From positions 186,001 to 250,000 of the forward strand of contig QAOA01000707.1 of the NCBI GenBank assembly GCA_003255065.1: a stretch of 64,000 nucleotides of DNA, in the 5' to 3' direction. The stretch is from Cercis canadensis. Its lineage: Eukaryota > Streptophyta > Magnoliopsida > Fabales > Fabaceae. The notes beneath the pieces were generated by a model that did not search any database, had not been told where the DNA came from, and saw nothing but the letters and a program-made list of their open reading frames with translations. Shown one piece after another: positions 34,758 to 46,639 of this stretch; position 1 is the stretch's first letter, and each line of letters opens with the position of its first letter. The position numbers and the translations under genes are program-made.

Positions 34758-35347
34758 CATCACCGTTTATTATTAAATCCCACTTAGCTTTATCATTTGT
34801 GACTTATATTAAATTAGAGGTTCAAACTTAAGGTTTAAGGGTGGCTTAAAAGAAAAAGGCGTGCAACTAAAGTTAACCCTTTTGGATAGTGGGGTTTGCG
34901 GATGGGGAGGAGGAAGTGGCAGAAAGTCACCAAGTTGCTACTCCTGCTATTTTTTATCCTTTGCTACTCCTAGTACATTAGAGGAGAAGGAGAAACACAC
35001 AAGACATGAGAGAAAGAAAGAAATTCATAATATAATTACTATTAGCTTGATGAAACACTGAATCTGAATTCAATTTCCAACACTGTAAAAGAATCATAGG
35101 ATACATATGCACAATAAAATCTATTTAATGCTAAAATGCTTGGTGGCTAGAAGAACAACACTGTAAAATCAAGTTTCTTCTTCTAATTTTGAGAACCTGT
35201 AAAATCTTCATCCCAGTGCATGTTTAGCAATCAGCAAACTCTTTATGATGTAAAAAAGAAAATTTCCTATGTAATAAAAATATCCCCCACCACCAAACTG
35301 AGTATTATAATAAAGGTTCCACCATCTTGGTAGAGCACTAACTCATG

Positions 35348-38145
35348 TCATGACTTCTGCATCAAACGCTCTACATCTCCCAACTCTACTTCACTTCCTT
35401 GCAATTCTTCCTCGGTTTGGAAGAGTGTTTCAATTTCCTCCAAAGTTTTTCCTCTTGTCTCTGGAACACAATAATGAACAAAAGCAACTGCTGAACATGA
35501 AATAACAGCGAAGACAAAGAAGGTTCCTGATACTGTAATTGCTTTAGTCACAGAGAGGAAAGACATGGAGATCACACCACTACTGATCCTACTACCCACT
35601 GCCCCAAGAGCAGATGCTTGCGCTCTGAGTCGCAAAGGAAAGATTTCAGATGACAAAACCCAGCATATGGGGCCTAGCCCTACTGAGAAGAAAGCTACAT
35701 TTCCACACACTGAAAGGATTGCCAATATTATCCCAACTTTTTCATGACCCAGGAAAGCTAGCGAGAGGCTCAGGCCAAATAAGCATGTTGTCATCCCAAT
35801 TGTGCTCACATATAGCAAAGGCTTCCTCCCCAATTTGTCAATAAGAAATATAGCTATCAAGATGAACAAAGTTTTGGTGAACCCAACAGCAACAGTGGCT
35901 GCAAGAAGCTCAGTATTGCCGGTGATCCCAGCATTCTTGAAGATCGTGGGGCTATAATATACAGTTGTATCAATGCCTGTAACCTGTTGGAAAATTTGAA
36001 TTCCACAGCCAGTGATCAGCATCCTTTGAACGGGAGGAGAAGGGCACAATATTTCATGCCAGACAGCTTTTGCTTCATACTTATCAGCATTAGCCATCCC
36101 AGCAGCTGCCTGTATATCTAACAATTTTTCTTCCACCTCTCTTTCACTGTCATTTATCTTCAACAGCACTTCTCTAGCTTCATCAATCCGATTCTGCATT
36201 ATTAGCCATCTTGGGGATTCAGGTATCACAAACAGTGCAAATGCAATAACAACAGAGGGAATGAGTCCCACACCAAGCATGACCCTCCAGCTTATATGTG
36301 GTGAAAGCCCCGAAAAAGCATAGTTTGATATGTAGCCAAGAAGGATTCCCAGATTGATGAATATCTCAGGAAAAGAGGTAAGCGATCCTCTAGCAATAGC
36401 AGGAGATATTTCGGCAATATATACAGGCGCGATCATGACCCCAAAACCTATGCCCACCCCAGCCAAGAGTCTACCTATCATTAATACTCGAAAGGATGGA
36501 GCAAGAGCCATCACAGCACCACCTGTTTGGAAGACAATTGCTGCCAAGGCAATTGTCCATTTTCTGCCAAGGACATCTGATGTCTTTCCACCTGCTAAAC
36601 TTCCCAACAAGGATATTATGCTCAAAATTCCAATAAGCACTTCTTGTTGAACCTCTGTTATCTTCAGATCCTCCTGAATAAATAAAATTGCTCCACTCAT
36701 AACACCCACATCTGCAGAGTGAAGGACAGATATAATCAGCCAGATATATTAAGCAATATTTGGATCCTCAGTTATAGCATTGCAAAGAAGTATAAGTTGG
36801 CGCCATGTCATTTGTAAAAAAATATAATATAGAAGGTTGCACGCACTCCTCTTTATTTTGGGTACTTTGTTATGACTCCAGGTTTGAGCACAGACCCTAC
36901 AAGCTCCGAATACACTCCTCACACACACACACACACAAAAAGAGAAAAAGAAAACAAAAAACAAAAAGAAGGTACTACATCGAGTTCAATTTTACGCAGT
37001 TGGTATGGGCTTTAACCAAAAGAGGTAAACAGTATACCTTGTCCCATAGAAGTAGGAATTCTGCAATTCAATAAATGAGAGAATTTAGGTTCTCCATGTG
37101 CATCTGTTAGCACCTAATTGTACCATGTAAAATTGCCTAAACTAGTTAAGCAAAGCACATATCTAGAATATGGACTAAATAGCTACACTGGTTCATAAAT
37201 AATATAGTAGTGTCTTTACAAAAAAAAAAGTGGGAATTTTATCCACATTTTTTCCAGATATGCTTTTCCTCTCAAACATTCTACTCCAGTCAATTTTAAT
37301 TTTCAAGCGGCCAGGAACTTTCCCCCATTATACCCAAAAATGTTGTTTTAAATTAAAGAAAATGGTGTCAATTCTATATTTAGTATGGTAAAGTAATTAT
37401 TATACTGGTTTTCGTACAAGTTAAGTGAGAATTTTATCCACATTATATCCAGACATGCTTTTCCTCTCAAACATTCTTATCCAATCACACTTAATTTTCA
37501 AAAGGTATGTTCATTATTTTAACTATTATACTATCATCTTTACAAGTGAAAATTTTATCCAGTTTTTTGTCTAGTCATGCTCTTCCTCTCAAATTTTTTC
37601 CTGATCGAACTTAATTTTCGCCATTATAGGCCAAAACCAGTGCTCCAAATTACACAAATATCCCTCAATTCTATATTTAATGTTGTGATTAATATTATTA
37701 TACAGCTATATAGTCCTAAAAAGTCCATTAAGTTCCACAATAGACAACTGATTCTACCTATCGTGGGTTCCATGAGCAGATCAAAGACAGTGTAAAACAT
37801 TCACTACATAATCAAAGCCAATAAATCAAAGAACAAGAAAAGACAAGAAAGAACATTTAAAACACAAAGCTTTCATCTATCAAATAAAAGCCAAAAGGAC
37901 TAAAAAGTAGATCAGGCCATGAAATAGAATTACCAACCATAGCCGAGAAGCACAGAATTCAGAGAGGCAAATATGGCACAGGCAAAGACATATTTCCCAG
38001 AATTGTGCTTCTTGTTTGGCAAGCTCATATCTTCCTCTGTGATATCAGAATCCATTCTCAAGTACTTGGTTTTGGTCCCCAATGGAATCTCAGAGACCCC
38101 ATTTCCTCTCCCATTACCAGTTTCTTGCCCACCCACCAACCCCAT
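35348..38145 (-). CDS. PLT4: Probable polyol transporter 4 (PLT4-like), MFS sugar porter
   Basis: Two exons, 37938-38145 (208 nt) and 35348-36711 (1364 nt), give 523 residues. They join across codon Asp70 in LGYDVGVMSGAILFI. The soluble N-terminus MGLVGGQETGNGRGNGVSEI contains KTKYLRMDSDITEED. About twelve membrane helices follow. Sugar-porter signatures are LGRKWTIAL, IGRLLAGVGIGFGVMIAPVY, PESPRWLIM (about 233-241), GIQIFQQVTGIDTTVYYSP, DKLGRKPLLYVSTIG and PETRGKTLEEIE. The tail GSEVELGDVERLMQKS is acidic. Plant PLTs are H+-symporters for polyols and monosaccharides, mainly at the plasma membrane. The closest Arabidopsis type is PLT4 (At2g20780). Substrate is not known from sequence. The 1.2-kb intron holds three diverged repeats. 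The length is complete and no lesion is seen. Confidence 0.94.
37230..37622. repeat. Three diverged ~80-bp repeats in the PLT4 intron
   Basis: Units start at about 37230, 37425 and 37546. Each reads gtg-g/a-gaattttatcca, then a tgcttttcctctcaaa word, then cttaattttc or close variants. Spacing is irregular (195 and 121 bp). They lie wholly inside the intron 36712-37937. Confidence 0.65.
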
Positions 38146-38149
38146 TGTG

Positions 38150-40022
38150 CTCCTTCTCTCTCCAAAACCTTCTCTCCCTCAATATAAGTTAAAATTCACA
38201 GAAAAAAAAAACAATAATTGATTGGGTATCCAGATCTTCCCTTCTCTCTATGTTCTATATCAGGAAGAAGAAAGAACAAAGGCTTCACCTTTCTCTATTT
38301 TGGAGCTTCTTCTTCTTTCTCTTGAACAACAGAAAGACCCAGATACCCAATACCTTATCGTTTTAGATCTGAAATTTGGAAGAGGAGTATGAAACTGAAA
38401 GGAAGGAGCAGCGTGAGGAAGAAAAAACTGTACCTAAAGATTTTTTTTTATTTTTTGTGGCAATGGAATTTACATAATTGTCAAGTGGGGTCGTCTGTGT
38501 TCTTTTTTGGTTTTATTTTTTCCTTACAAAGCAACGTATTTTCCGGCACGATGAAGGAAAGTGTTGTTCTGGCCACCGAACCTTGAATATTCAACTGTCA
38601 CAACTACCTCAGGTTCTGTCTCTGCTTTGCGTGTCGATTCACCAGTCAATGTCTGCCACGGCATTGTACGGAGACAGATACATCGTACATGATTTGGTTT
38701 TAAGGTGAGCTGGACGTAATGTATCTTATCTTGGCTTCCTACGGAGACAATGTCACACTATTGGTTTCCAATTTTGACCGCGTGGCACCGCGTAGTGAAC
38801 AGGTGGAAACAGCATCGTGCACCGTCGGCAAGGGGTATTTATGGGTTTGCGATGGTGGAGATTGCTTTTCCTTTTATACCCCCCTTTCTGAACGAGTTAA
38901 GGGGGGAAGGGGGAGGGATTCAAAATTTTTAGTAAGGAATCAGAAATTAAAAATAAATCTAATAATGGATGTCAACTTCTGAATTTATATGTGCACTTTG
39001 ATCTAAATATTGTATTTTATAATTTTTTTTTTACATATTTATGATATTTTTAATTTATTACGTATATATTGTATTTTTTTTAAGTTTTTAAAAATTACAA
39101 TTTTTATATAAATAAATTTTAAACTATAATATATACGTAAATTAGTTCTCTAAATACAATATTTGGATAAAAAATCATTTATATCGACTATAGGAATCAG
39201 AAATTAAAAATAAATCTGATAATAAATGTCAATTTCTAAATTTATGTCGTTGTGTAATATGTCGTTGGGATTTATTTATTATAATAGCATCTTACACCTA
39301 TCAATGACATTAAGTGTACCATAAATTTGTCAAAAAAATTAATGCAAGCTTTTTTTATAAAAAAAATTAAGTAAATCCCAAACAGTTCTACCTAAGAACA
39401 ACAATCCAATGNTCTTGTGTAATATGTCGTTGGGATTTATTTATTATAATAGCATCTTACACCTATCAATGAAATTAAGTGTACCATAAATTTGTCAAAA
39501 AAATTAATGCAAGCTTTTTTTATAAAAAAAATTAAGTAAATCCCAAACAGTTCTACCTAAGAACAACAATCCAATGGTGACAAAGTCAGAACATTGAGGA
39601 ATATTACAATTGTACCAATAGATTAGGGGAAGAAAGTGCAATCGACACTAGGAACACGTTTTCTTAGGTTGGATTGGAGAAAGAATCCAGCTTGTTTTTG
39701 TTTGGATAATTGGAGAAAGAATCAGGTCTTTTGAATTGGGCCTAGTCGAGTACTAGCCCAAGTAAAATAGCCGTTGTAAATTGGGCCATGATCCGAAAAT
39801 AAAGTCCAAAGGCCCAATCTGACAACGTTTCACACATGCCTAAAGCCCACACGTGCATGGAGTGCTTGGATATAAGCCATCAGATGCTTTTCCTCACTCT
39901 CTTCGATCCTGTGACTATTTACTCTTCCTCTATCCTGAACCCATCTTCTCCTCCGTGCCACTGAGCAACACACTCGTAAAACCCAATTGGCCGATTCGTC
40001 TGAGGGGCCCAAAGCTCCAATA
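38150..40022. other. Divergent intergenic region between PLT4 and SF3B2
   Basis: It contains the 5' UTR/promoter of PLT4 (from 38146 leftwards on the minus strand) and that of SF3B2 (to 40022). In between is AT-rich sequence. A segment starting ggaatcagaaattaaaaata at 38936 recurs in direct orientation at 39193, flanking an AT-rich inverted repeat (about 38998-39180). A duplicated segment across an N follows. No gene is supported. Confidence 0.5.
39250..39576. repeat. Direct duplication across single N (39250-39411 / 39415-39576)
   Basis: Two 162-base arms differ by one base (caatgacatt/caatgaaatt). They are separated by the N at 39412 and two bases. Confidence 0.85.
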
Positions 40023-43000
40023 ATGGCCGCGGAGACGCTCCCGTACCAAACTGGCGTCGTTGCCAACGGAGATCTGAGCGCGAATTCCAATTCTACCACC
40101 GCCGCAAAGAAATCCCGGGAGGGCGAGCGTCGTCGCCGGCGGAGGAAGCAGAAGAAGAACAAGGCCTCTCAGGAAGCGGAGTCTACCGCCGCCGAAGACA
40201 GTGACGCCGCAGCTGCTACCGCCGATGAGGACGCCAAGGAGAACACTGATCCACAGCAGGTTCTTGTCGTTCTTTGTCGGTTGTTAATATTTTTTTTTCT
40301 TTGGTGGGTTGAATTAGCTCCTACTTTAATGCAGGTTTGTGAGGGATTATGTGTTTTTACCGGAAAGGATAGGAGCTAGAGAAATTGATTCTGGAATTAG
40401 GGATTTTCGTTTGTTAGAAAAAGCGAGGTAGTGAAGTTAGGGTTTAAGAACTCTAGGAAAACTACATTATTTGTGCTTTCATAGGCAAGAGGAGGTGCGT
40501 GGGAGAGAAGCTATAGGTACGTAGTTACTCTGTTCAGTTTCTTGTTTCACGAACTTTGGTGTGCTCATATTGCCTCTATTATTCAAGAAACGAAATAGCT
40601 TCAATTGTTGTGAAGCATTATTAGCGTTAGAATTTAGTTGAACGGTAAGTTCAAACCACGGTCATTGAGAGACTGAAGGAAGAGAAATGCAAGGAAATCA
40701 ATAATTTCTATTTGATACGCAGAGGGTTTAGCTGTAGGTATATTTTAGACTGCATTGTGGTTTGTTTTGTTTTTGAGATAGACGGAGTAGGGGCATGCTT
40801 GGCAGGAAGGAGGAAAACAGAGTGGGGAATGAATATGATATAGGATGGAAAAGCTTTTGGTTTTCACTCCTTGGTATCAAGTTAGAGAGGGAGTTCATGA
40901 AGTTAAGGTGCATCTCAATTTTAATAATAATAGTAGCAGTAGTACCAAGCAAGTGTAAAATGATTTTCTATCCAAATTTTCAACTGGTCCTTTTTCCAAC
41001 ATCTTACTTTCAGCTGTACCAAGCATGCAATAAGTACTTTGGTTTATGGAGCTGATAGGGTTTATGTTTTAAATGCCGTTTGGATCAATCACAATTGGAA
41101 GTTAATTAAATGTTATGTAATAAAGTTAAAATTGGCTTAAAAAGAAAGGGAGGGGGTTTGATTTTTAGTTTAGGATGTTTCTTGTCTATTCTAAACTAAA
41201 AATTTAGTAAAATAAAATATTTGTGTAAACATGCACAAAATCTATTTATCTTTTTTTATGTTGACAATTAAAGTTGTTTCAATTTCTCTTCTTAACCCTG
41301 GTCTATTCCATCGCATGTCAGTATTGGCTGCTGTGGGAATTATATAGGCATTCATATAAGATCTTGGGGCATATCCATACTACTTTATTATGATGTAAAT
41401 ATGATTGCACTTTATATTAATATTGTTTTTCTTAAATTGTAGGTTGTTGAACAAGTTGAAGTTGAGTATGTCCCAGAAAAAGCTGATCTAGATGAAAACT
41501 TGGATGAAGAATTTAGAAAAATCTTTGAGAAATTTAATTTTAGTGAAGTTACTGCCTCTGAGGTAATGACTTATTCTCAATTGTCTACTTCTCATTGCGT
41601 CTTCTTTGTTTATTTATAATTGACAAATAGTGTGGTTGTTTACAACCAGGATAATGATGAGAAAGATGAGTCAGCAGAAAATGCAGCTACTACTAAGAAG
41701 TCTGACTCTGATTCTGAAGAGGAAGAAAATGATAATCAGCAAAAAGAAAGAGGTGTCTCGAACAAGAAAAAGAAGGTTTAACAATTTATATTGAGTTTGT
41801 TTTTTTTCTTGGTATCAATTCAACTAAGTTAACGTTGTATTTTTTCCTTCCTTTCCATATTATGCTAATGATTCTATTCTGTGTTCAGCTTCAACGACGG
41901 ATGAAGATTGCTGAACTAAAACAGATTTGCCAAAGGCCTGATGTTGTTGAGGTTGGAATATTCCATTTAATTTTGAACATTGAGCTCCCTGTTACATTTT
42001 CTAGTATGGTCCAATGATCATTATGCAAATGGTATATAACATTCTCTTTTTCGTTTTTAAGGTCTGGGATGCTACTTCAGCAGACCCCAAGTTGCTAGTG
42101 TTCTTAAAATCATATCGGAATACTGTACCTGTACCAAGGCACTGGTGTCAGAAGAGGAAATTTTTGCAGGTTTGTAAGCCTTCTAAATGATCTCTTTTTG
42201 GTTAAAGATGCAAGCATGTCTGATGGGTGTGCTCAACATGAGGGATGTAAGGAATAGGGCGAGGAAGATAACATCCATAAGGTTTCTCTTATATGTATAT
42301 ATGTGGTGCTTGCAGGGGAGCGGCTGTGACAATCACCAAGCCTGGACTTGTAGGTGTTTTGCAATGGCCGTCCTTGAATCATTTCTCTTTTTAATATCTT
42401 TGCTAGATTGCATTGGGATATGGACCCATATATGATTTTATGTATGAGGGTTATGGTTATATGCTTATTTGTATGAGATTACTGGGGGTTTATTTATAAC
42501 TAAGCTGCTAATAGTTCTGCTTTGAATTTTCAGATGCCTTTCCATTGTGCTTAATGCTCGGGCTGAATTCCTCTTGTCTTCAATGTCTTACAATTAATAT
42601 TATTTAGCCACAGAATTATGTAGTCTATATCCGGATAACATGCTTGTATCTCATCCAAAATTGTGTTTTTGTTCTTGCAGGGGAAACGAGGTATTGAGAA
42701 ACAACCCTTTCAGCTTCCTGATTTCATTGCTGCCACAGGAATTGAGAAAATCAGACAGGTAATGCAATCTTATTTGTTTGCTTATGTTATTTCACTTCTC
42801 CTTAGTGATTCGTAAGAGAAAAAAATAAAATAAGAAATAAGTAAAGTGAACTATCTTTATGTGATTTAGTTAAAAAAACTCATATGAAATTGTGGTCTTG
42901 GATATGCACATTTCTGTACTTTGCTGAAACTAGCTTTGTTAATCTTTGGCATTGTTGAATTCAAATCCTTAGATGTTCTTGTTGTTTGGAAGTGTTGGTG

Positions 43001-46000
43001 GGGAATATAGATTATAAACTTCTGATTTGTTGTTGATTTTTTTTTTTTTTTAATATGATATTCTGCTTGCAATTTGGTCAAGCGTTGGGTCCCATTATTG
43101 AAAGACACAAAAAAAAAACCTTGAATTTGTTAGCAGTCAGTTAAATGTGATGGTTCTTTTAGTATTGATCTTTACTCACTTTTTAAATTGAAGATATAGA
43201 TTGGGATATTCCCCTTGCAAGTGGTGTTACTGTAGCCGTTATTTACCTGTTGGGTTGTTTTATATTATCTCATGCAGGCTTACATTGAGAAAGAGGATAG
43301 TAAAAAGTTAAAGCAAAAGCAAAGGGAGCGTATGCAACCAAAAATGGGGAAAATGGATATTGACTATCAGGTTTCTTCTATATAATTTCCCTTCAGTTTT
43401 TTGCCACCTGCCTTGCTTGGATATTTTCGATTGTATTCAGAACTATTTTTTATCCTTTCCTAATAGCACTTTGTTTCTTGGTTTCTAGGTTCTTCATGAT
43501 GCGTTCTTTAAATACCAGACAAAGCCGAAGCTGACAACTTTAGGGGACCTCTACCATGAAGGAAAAGAATTTGAGGTATAATCTATGCTAACATACTATC
43601 TGCAGTTTTGAAATGCCAAAATTTGTGTTTTTTTTTTATTTTTGTGCTTATTATTTGTGTATCTGTTGCAACATTTTGATTTTATGTAGTATTAGGTAAT
43701 CACTCAGTATAATAACCTTGATATTTCCATAGAGATTGGTCCTTTATGTATAACTGAGTTGAGTCGATCCTCAAATTTGTGTCATATAGGAATGGTGTTA
43801 CATGTATCATAAGTAGATCGAAATGCAGAAATTGTCTGTTGTAGTTATGTGGAAGTTGTTTGTGTATATTCTTTTGGCGATTGGTGCTGAGCAAGTAATT
43901 ATCTTTTAAATTGACATGCAGTTTTAACTCTGTAAGGTCCTTTTTGTATTTCCTCTGTACCTTTGATGAGAGATTAGTTAAGTTGTTATCATTGACATAC
44001 CCTGTGTAGTGCAGGAAATACAAAGGCCTTTTTATCAGTTTTATGGTTTGAAGAGTGGATTTATTAAGTTTTCTCTTTAGATGTTTGATCTAAGATTATT
44101 GTTTTCTTTTATAAAGTGTGTCCAGTGTTCTGTTTGAGTGTCAAGGTTGCTGCCACCTCACTTTTCTAGTTACAACACTGTTTGTATTTTATATAATGAT
44201 ATTTTTTGTCTGTCATACAGGTAAAATTGAGGGAGATGAAGCCTGGCATGCTGTCACAAGAACTGAAAGAAGCTCTTGGCATGCCTGAGGGCGCTCCTCC
44301 TCCATGGCTTGTTAATATGCAGGTAAAATCAGAGAATGTCTTGTGGTGTGTATTATATTTTTCAATTCTTGCCTCTTTGACCATAGCAATTCTGTTTTCA
44401 GAGATATGGTCCTCCACCATCATACCCACATCTGAAGATCCCTGGGCTGAATGCTCCCATTCCTCCTGGAGCCAGTTTTGGTTATCATCCTGGTGGTTGG
44501 GGCAGGCCCCCTGTTGATGAAGTATGTTCTTTAGATCAAGTCTTGTTTCTATTTCTATCATTTTTTTTTTCTATTTATTAATAGCGTGGTGAATTGCCCT
44601 TTTCACTTTATTGACTGTTGTACTTGTTTGTGGATAAACAGTATGGGCAACCACTGTATGGAGATGTTTTTGGTGTTCATCAACAAGATCAGCCTAACTA
44701 CGAGGTGAGTTTACTTAAAAGTTTTACTGTCTTTAAGGGTAATTTCTCCCCCTTCCTCCTGTATGCGCTGAAGCTATACTTCTTTTTTAGGATGATGCTG
44801 GAATCAGGTCTTTTTTAAGTTAGATGCTTTGAATCTTATGGCATACCTTAACCTTAATTCTGGCCTTAAGCTTATGGCATGCTTGATAGGTGAAAATGAG
44901 AGAACAGATGGAGTGAAATTAGCAGTATATCAAGTCATCATGCATATCCAGATTATATTGCTTCCCTCCTATATTTGCCTCTACGGAGTAGTGGCTTCTA
45001 GTAAATCAAACGTTGAAATTGCATTGGGCAAAAAAGTATTAAATTTTATTTCTATATGAGATCTTATCAACTGAAGAATGGTTCTTCATTTCATTGTGGT
45101 ATCCTTTGTTAGTTGTATTTTGCTTGTTTTATCAATTTAGGAAGAGCCAGTTGATAAGACCAAACACTGGGGTGACTTGGAGGAGGAGGAAGAGGAGGAG
45201 GAGGAGGAGGAAGAAGAAGAAGAAGAAATGGAGGAGGAGGAGCTTGAAGATGGTATCCAATCTGTTGATAGTCTTTCGAGGTATTGTCATTTTACTCCTT
45301 TATTTTCTCTTCTCTATAAGTTGTCATGGAGGTTCATATTACTATAGGCATTTTAAGGTGTGCTTCAGCTTAATTATGCATGACCTTTCCCCCCTTTTGT
45401 TGTGGAAGGGATTGGGGGAAAGGTTTAATCTACTGAAATTGTTGACTCATATTTTCCTCTTCTCCTTTGCATTTTCCACCTCAGCACTCCCACTGGAGTG
45501 GAGACACCTGATGTTATTGACCTTCGTAAACAGCAGAGAAAGGAACCTGAGAGGCCTCTTTATCAAGTGAGTCTTTCTATGCTGCTGCTCTTCTTTCAAG
45601 TTTGGCTTGTTTGTTGAGTGGTCATATTAATCAACTATTTATTGTTGTCTTTCAAGGTACTTGAAGAGAAGGAGGAAAGAATTGCTCCTGGAACTTTGCT
45701 TGGAACCACACACACGTATGCAATATTTACATCAGTTTTTTTTTGTTCCTTTTAAATACCTGAGTCGCATAATTAGTCGTTAATTAATGTAACATGTCTC
45801 GACCCTCCTTTCTCTCCACAGTTATGTGGTTGGCACTGGCACCCAGGACAAGTCAAGCGCCAAAAGGGTAAGAGTNAGAAGGAGGAAAGAATTGCTGCTG
45901 GAACTTTGCTTGGAACCACACACACGTATGCAATATTTACATCAGTTTTTTTTTGTTCCTTTTAAATACCTGAGTCGCATAATTAGTCGTTAATTAATGT

Positions 46001-46634
46001 AACATGTCTCGACCCTCCTTTCTCTCCACAGTTATGTGGTTGGCACTGGCACCCAGGACAAGTCAAGCGCCAAAAGGGTAAGAGTTTTTGGCAGTGTGAT
46101 TATGACTTTATGATAATCTTGTCTTGATTTTAAGGGGGACTATCTTGGGAAGTGTAACTTCTTCAGTGCATATATCATGAGGAATGACATGTTTGATGGT
46201 TTCTGGCTGTGGTACTTCCAGGTTGATTTGCTTAGAGGTCAGAAGTCAGACAAAGTGGATGTCACCTTGCAGCCTGAAGAGTTGGAAGCCATGGAAAATG
46301 TTTTGCCTGCTAAGTATGAAATTTTTTCTTTCTAAGTGTTAATTACCTTTTTGGTTATGTTACCAGTTTTGGCAATGGTTTTCTAACTCTGCTGGAACTA
46401 TCACAGGTATGAGGAAGCAAGGGAGGAAGAGAAATTGCGGAGTCAGCGTGAGGATTTCAGTGAGATGGTTATGGAGGTATGTTTCATTCAACCTTTATTT
46501 GTAAACAGCAAAGAGACTTGCATTTTTATTTCTTGATTTATCTTTTGTGGTCATCTTTACAGAATGAGAAGAAGAGGAAGAGAAAGATGCAAGAAAAGGA
46601 GGGCAAGTCCAAGAAGAAGGACTTCAAGTTCTAG
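40023..46634 (+). CDS. SF3B2: Splicing factor 3B subunit 2 (SF3B2 / SAP145)
   Basis: Eighteen exons with GT-AG borders: 40023-40259, 41443-41562, 41650-41775, 41889-41951, 42062-42169, 42681-42758, 43278-43370, 43489-43575, 44221-44322, 44402-44521, 44642-44704, 45141-45280, 45485-45566, 45657-45715, 45822-45867, 46222-46313, 46407-46476 and 46563-46634. They sum to 1758 nt, 585 residues, matching plant SAP145 length. A basic N-terminus (RRRRRRKQKKNK) is followed by acidic segments and the DUF382 region at about 190-305 (LVFLKSYRNTVPVPRHWCQK, GKRGIEKQPFQLPDFIAATG, LGDLYHEGKEFE). The PSP domain lies at about 305-370 (REMKPGMLSQELKEALGMPE, PPPWLVNMQRYGPPPSYP). A poly-Glu block sits in exon 12 and the tail is Lys-rich. 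It is part of SF3b in U2 snRNP, contacting pre-mRNA near the branch site together with SF3B4. Exons 14-15 occur again at 45877-45925 and 46032-46077 because of an N-bounded duplication and should be counted once. Confidence 0.95.
45667..46085. repeat. Direct duplication across single N inside SF3B2 (45667-45875 / 45877-46085)
   Basis: Two 209-base arms differ at one site (gctcctgg/gctgctgg, Pro versus Ala). They cover most of exon 14, the next intron, exon 15 and its donor. The N is at 45876. If taken literally it would give extra copies of two exons in a highly conserved splicing factor, so an assembly overlap is far more likely. Confidence 0.9.
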
Positions 46635-46639
46635 GGTGG

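Larger units (their letters stand above)
30481..35347. other. Repeat-rich intergenic region with unidentified gene debris
   Basis: No confident gene in about 4.9 kb. An N lies at 31168, among short repeated aaagtgta and gaacacac words. Two foldback elements of one family lie at about 31580-31922 and 34306-34757. Two possible coding relics are described separately at 32602-32984 and 33674-33940. A GC-richer patch at 31215-31290 (gttacgcgggggtggagacc) stands out from its surroundings, but I cannot assign it. Confidence 0.5.

Noticed and set aside
39987..40022. Upstream extension of SF3B2
   Set aside because: The codon at 39987 is TTG, not ATG. The first ATG in frame is 40023, which fits the family.
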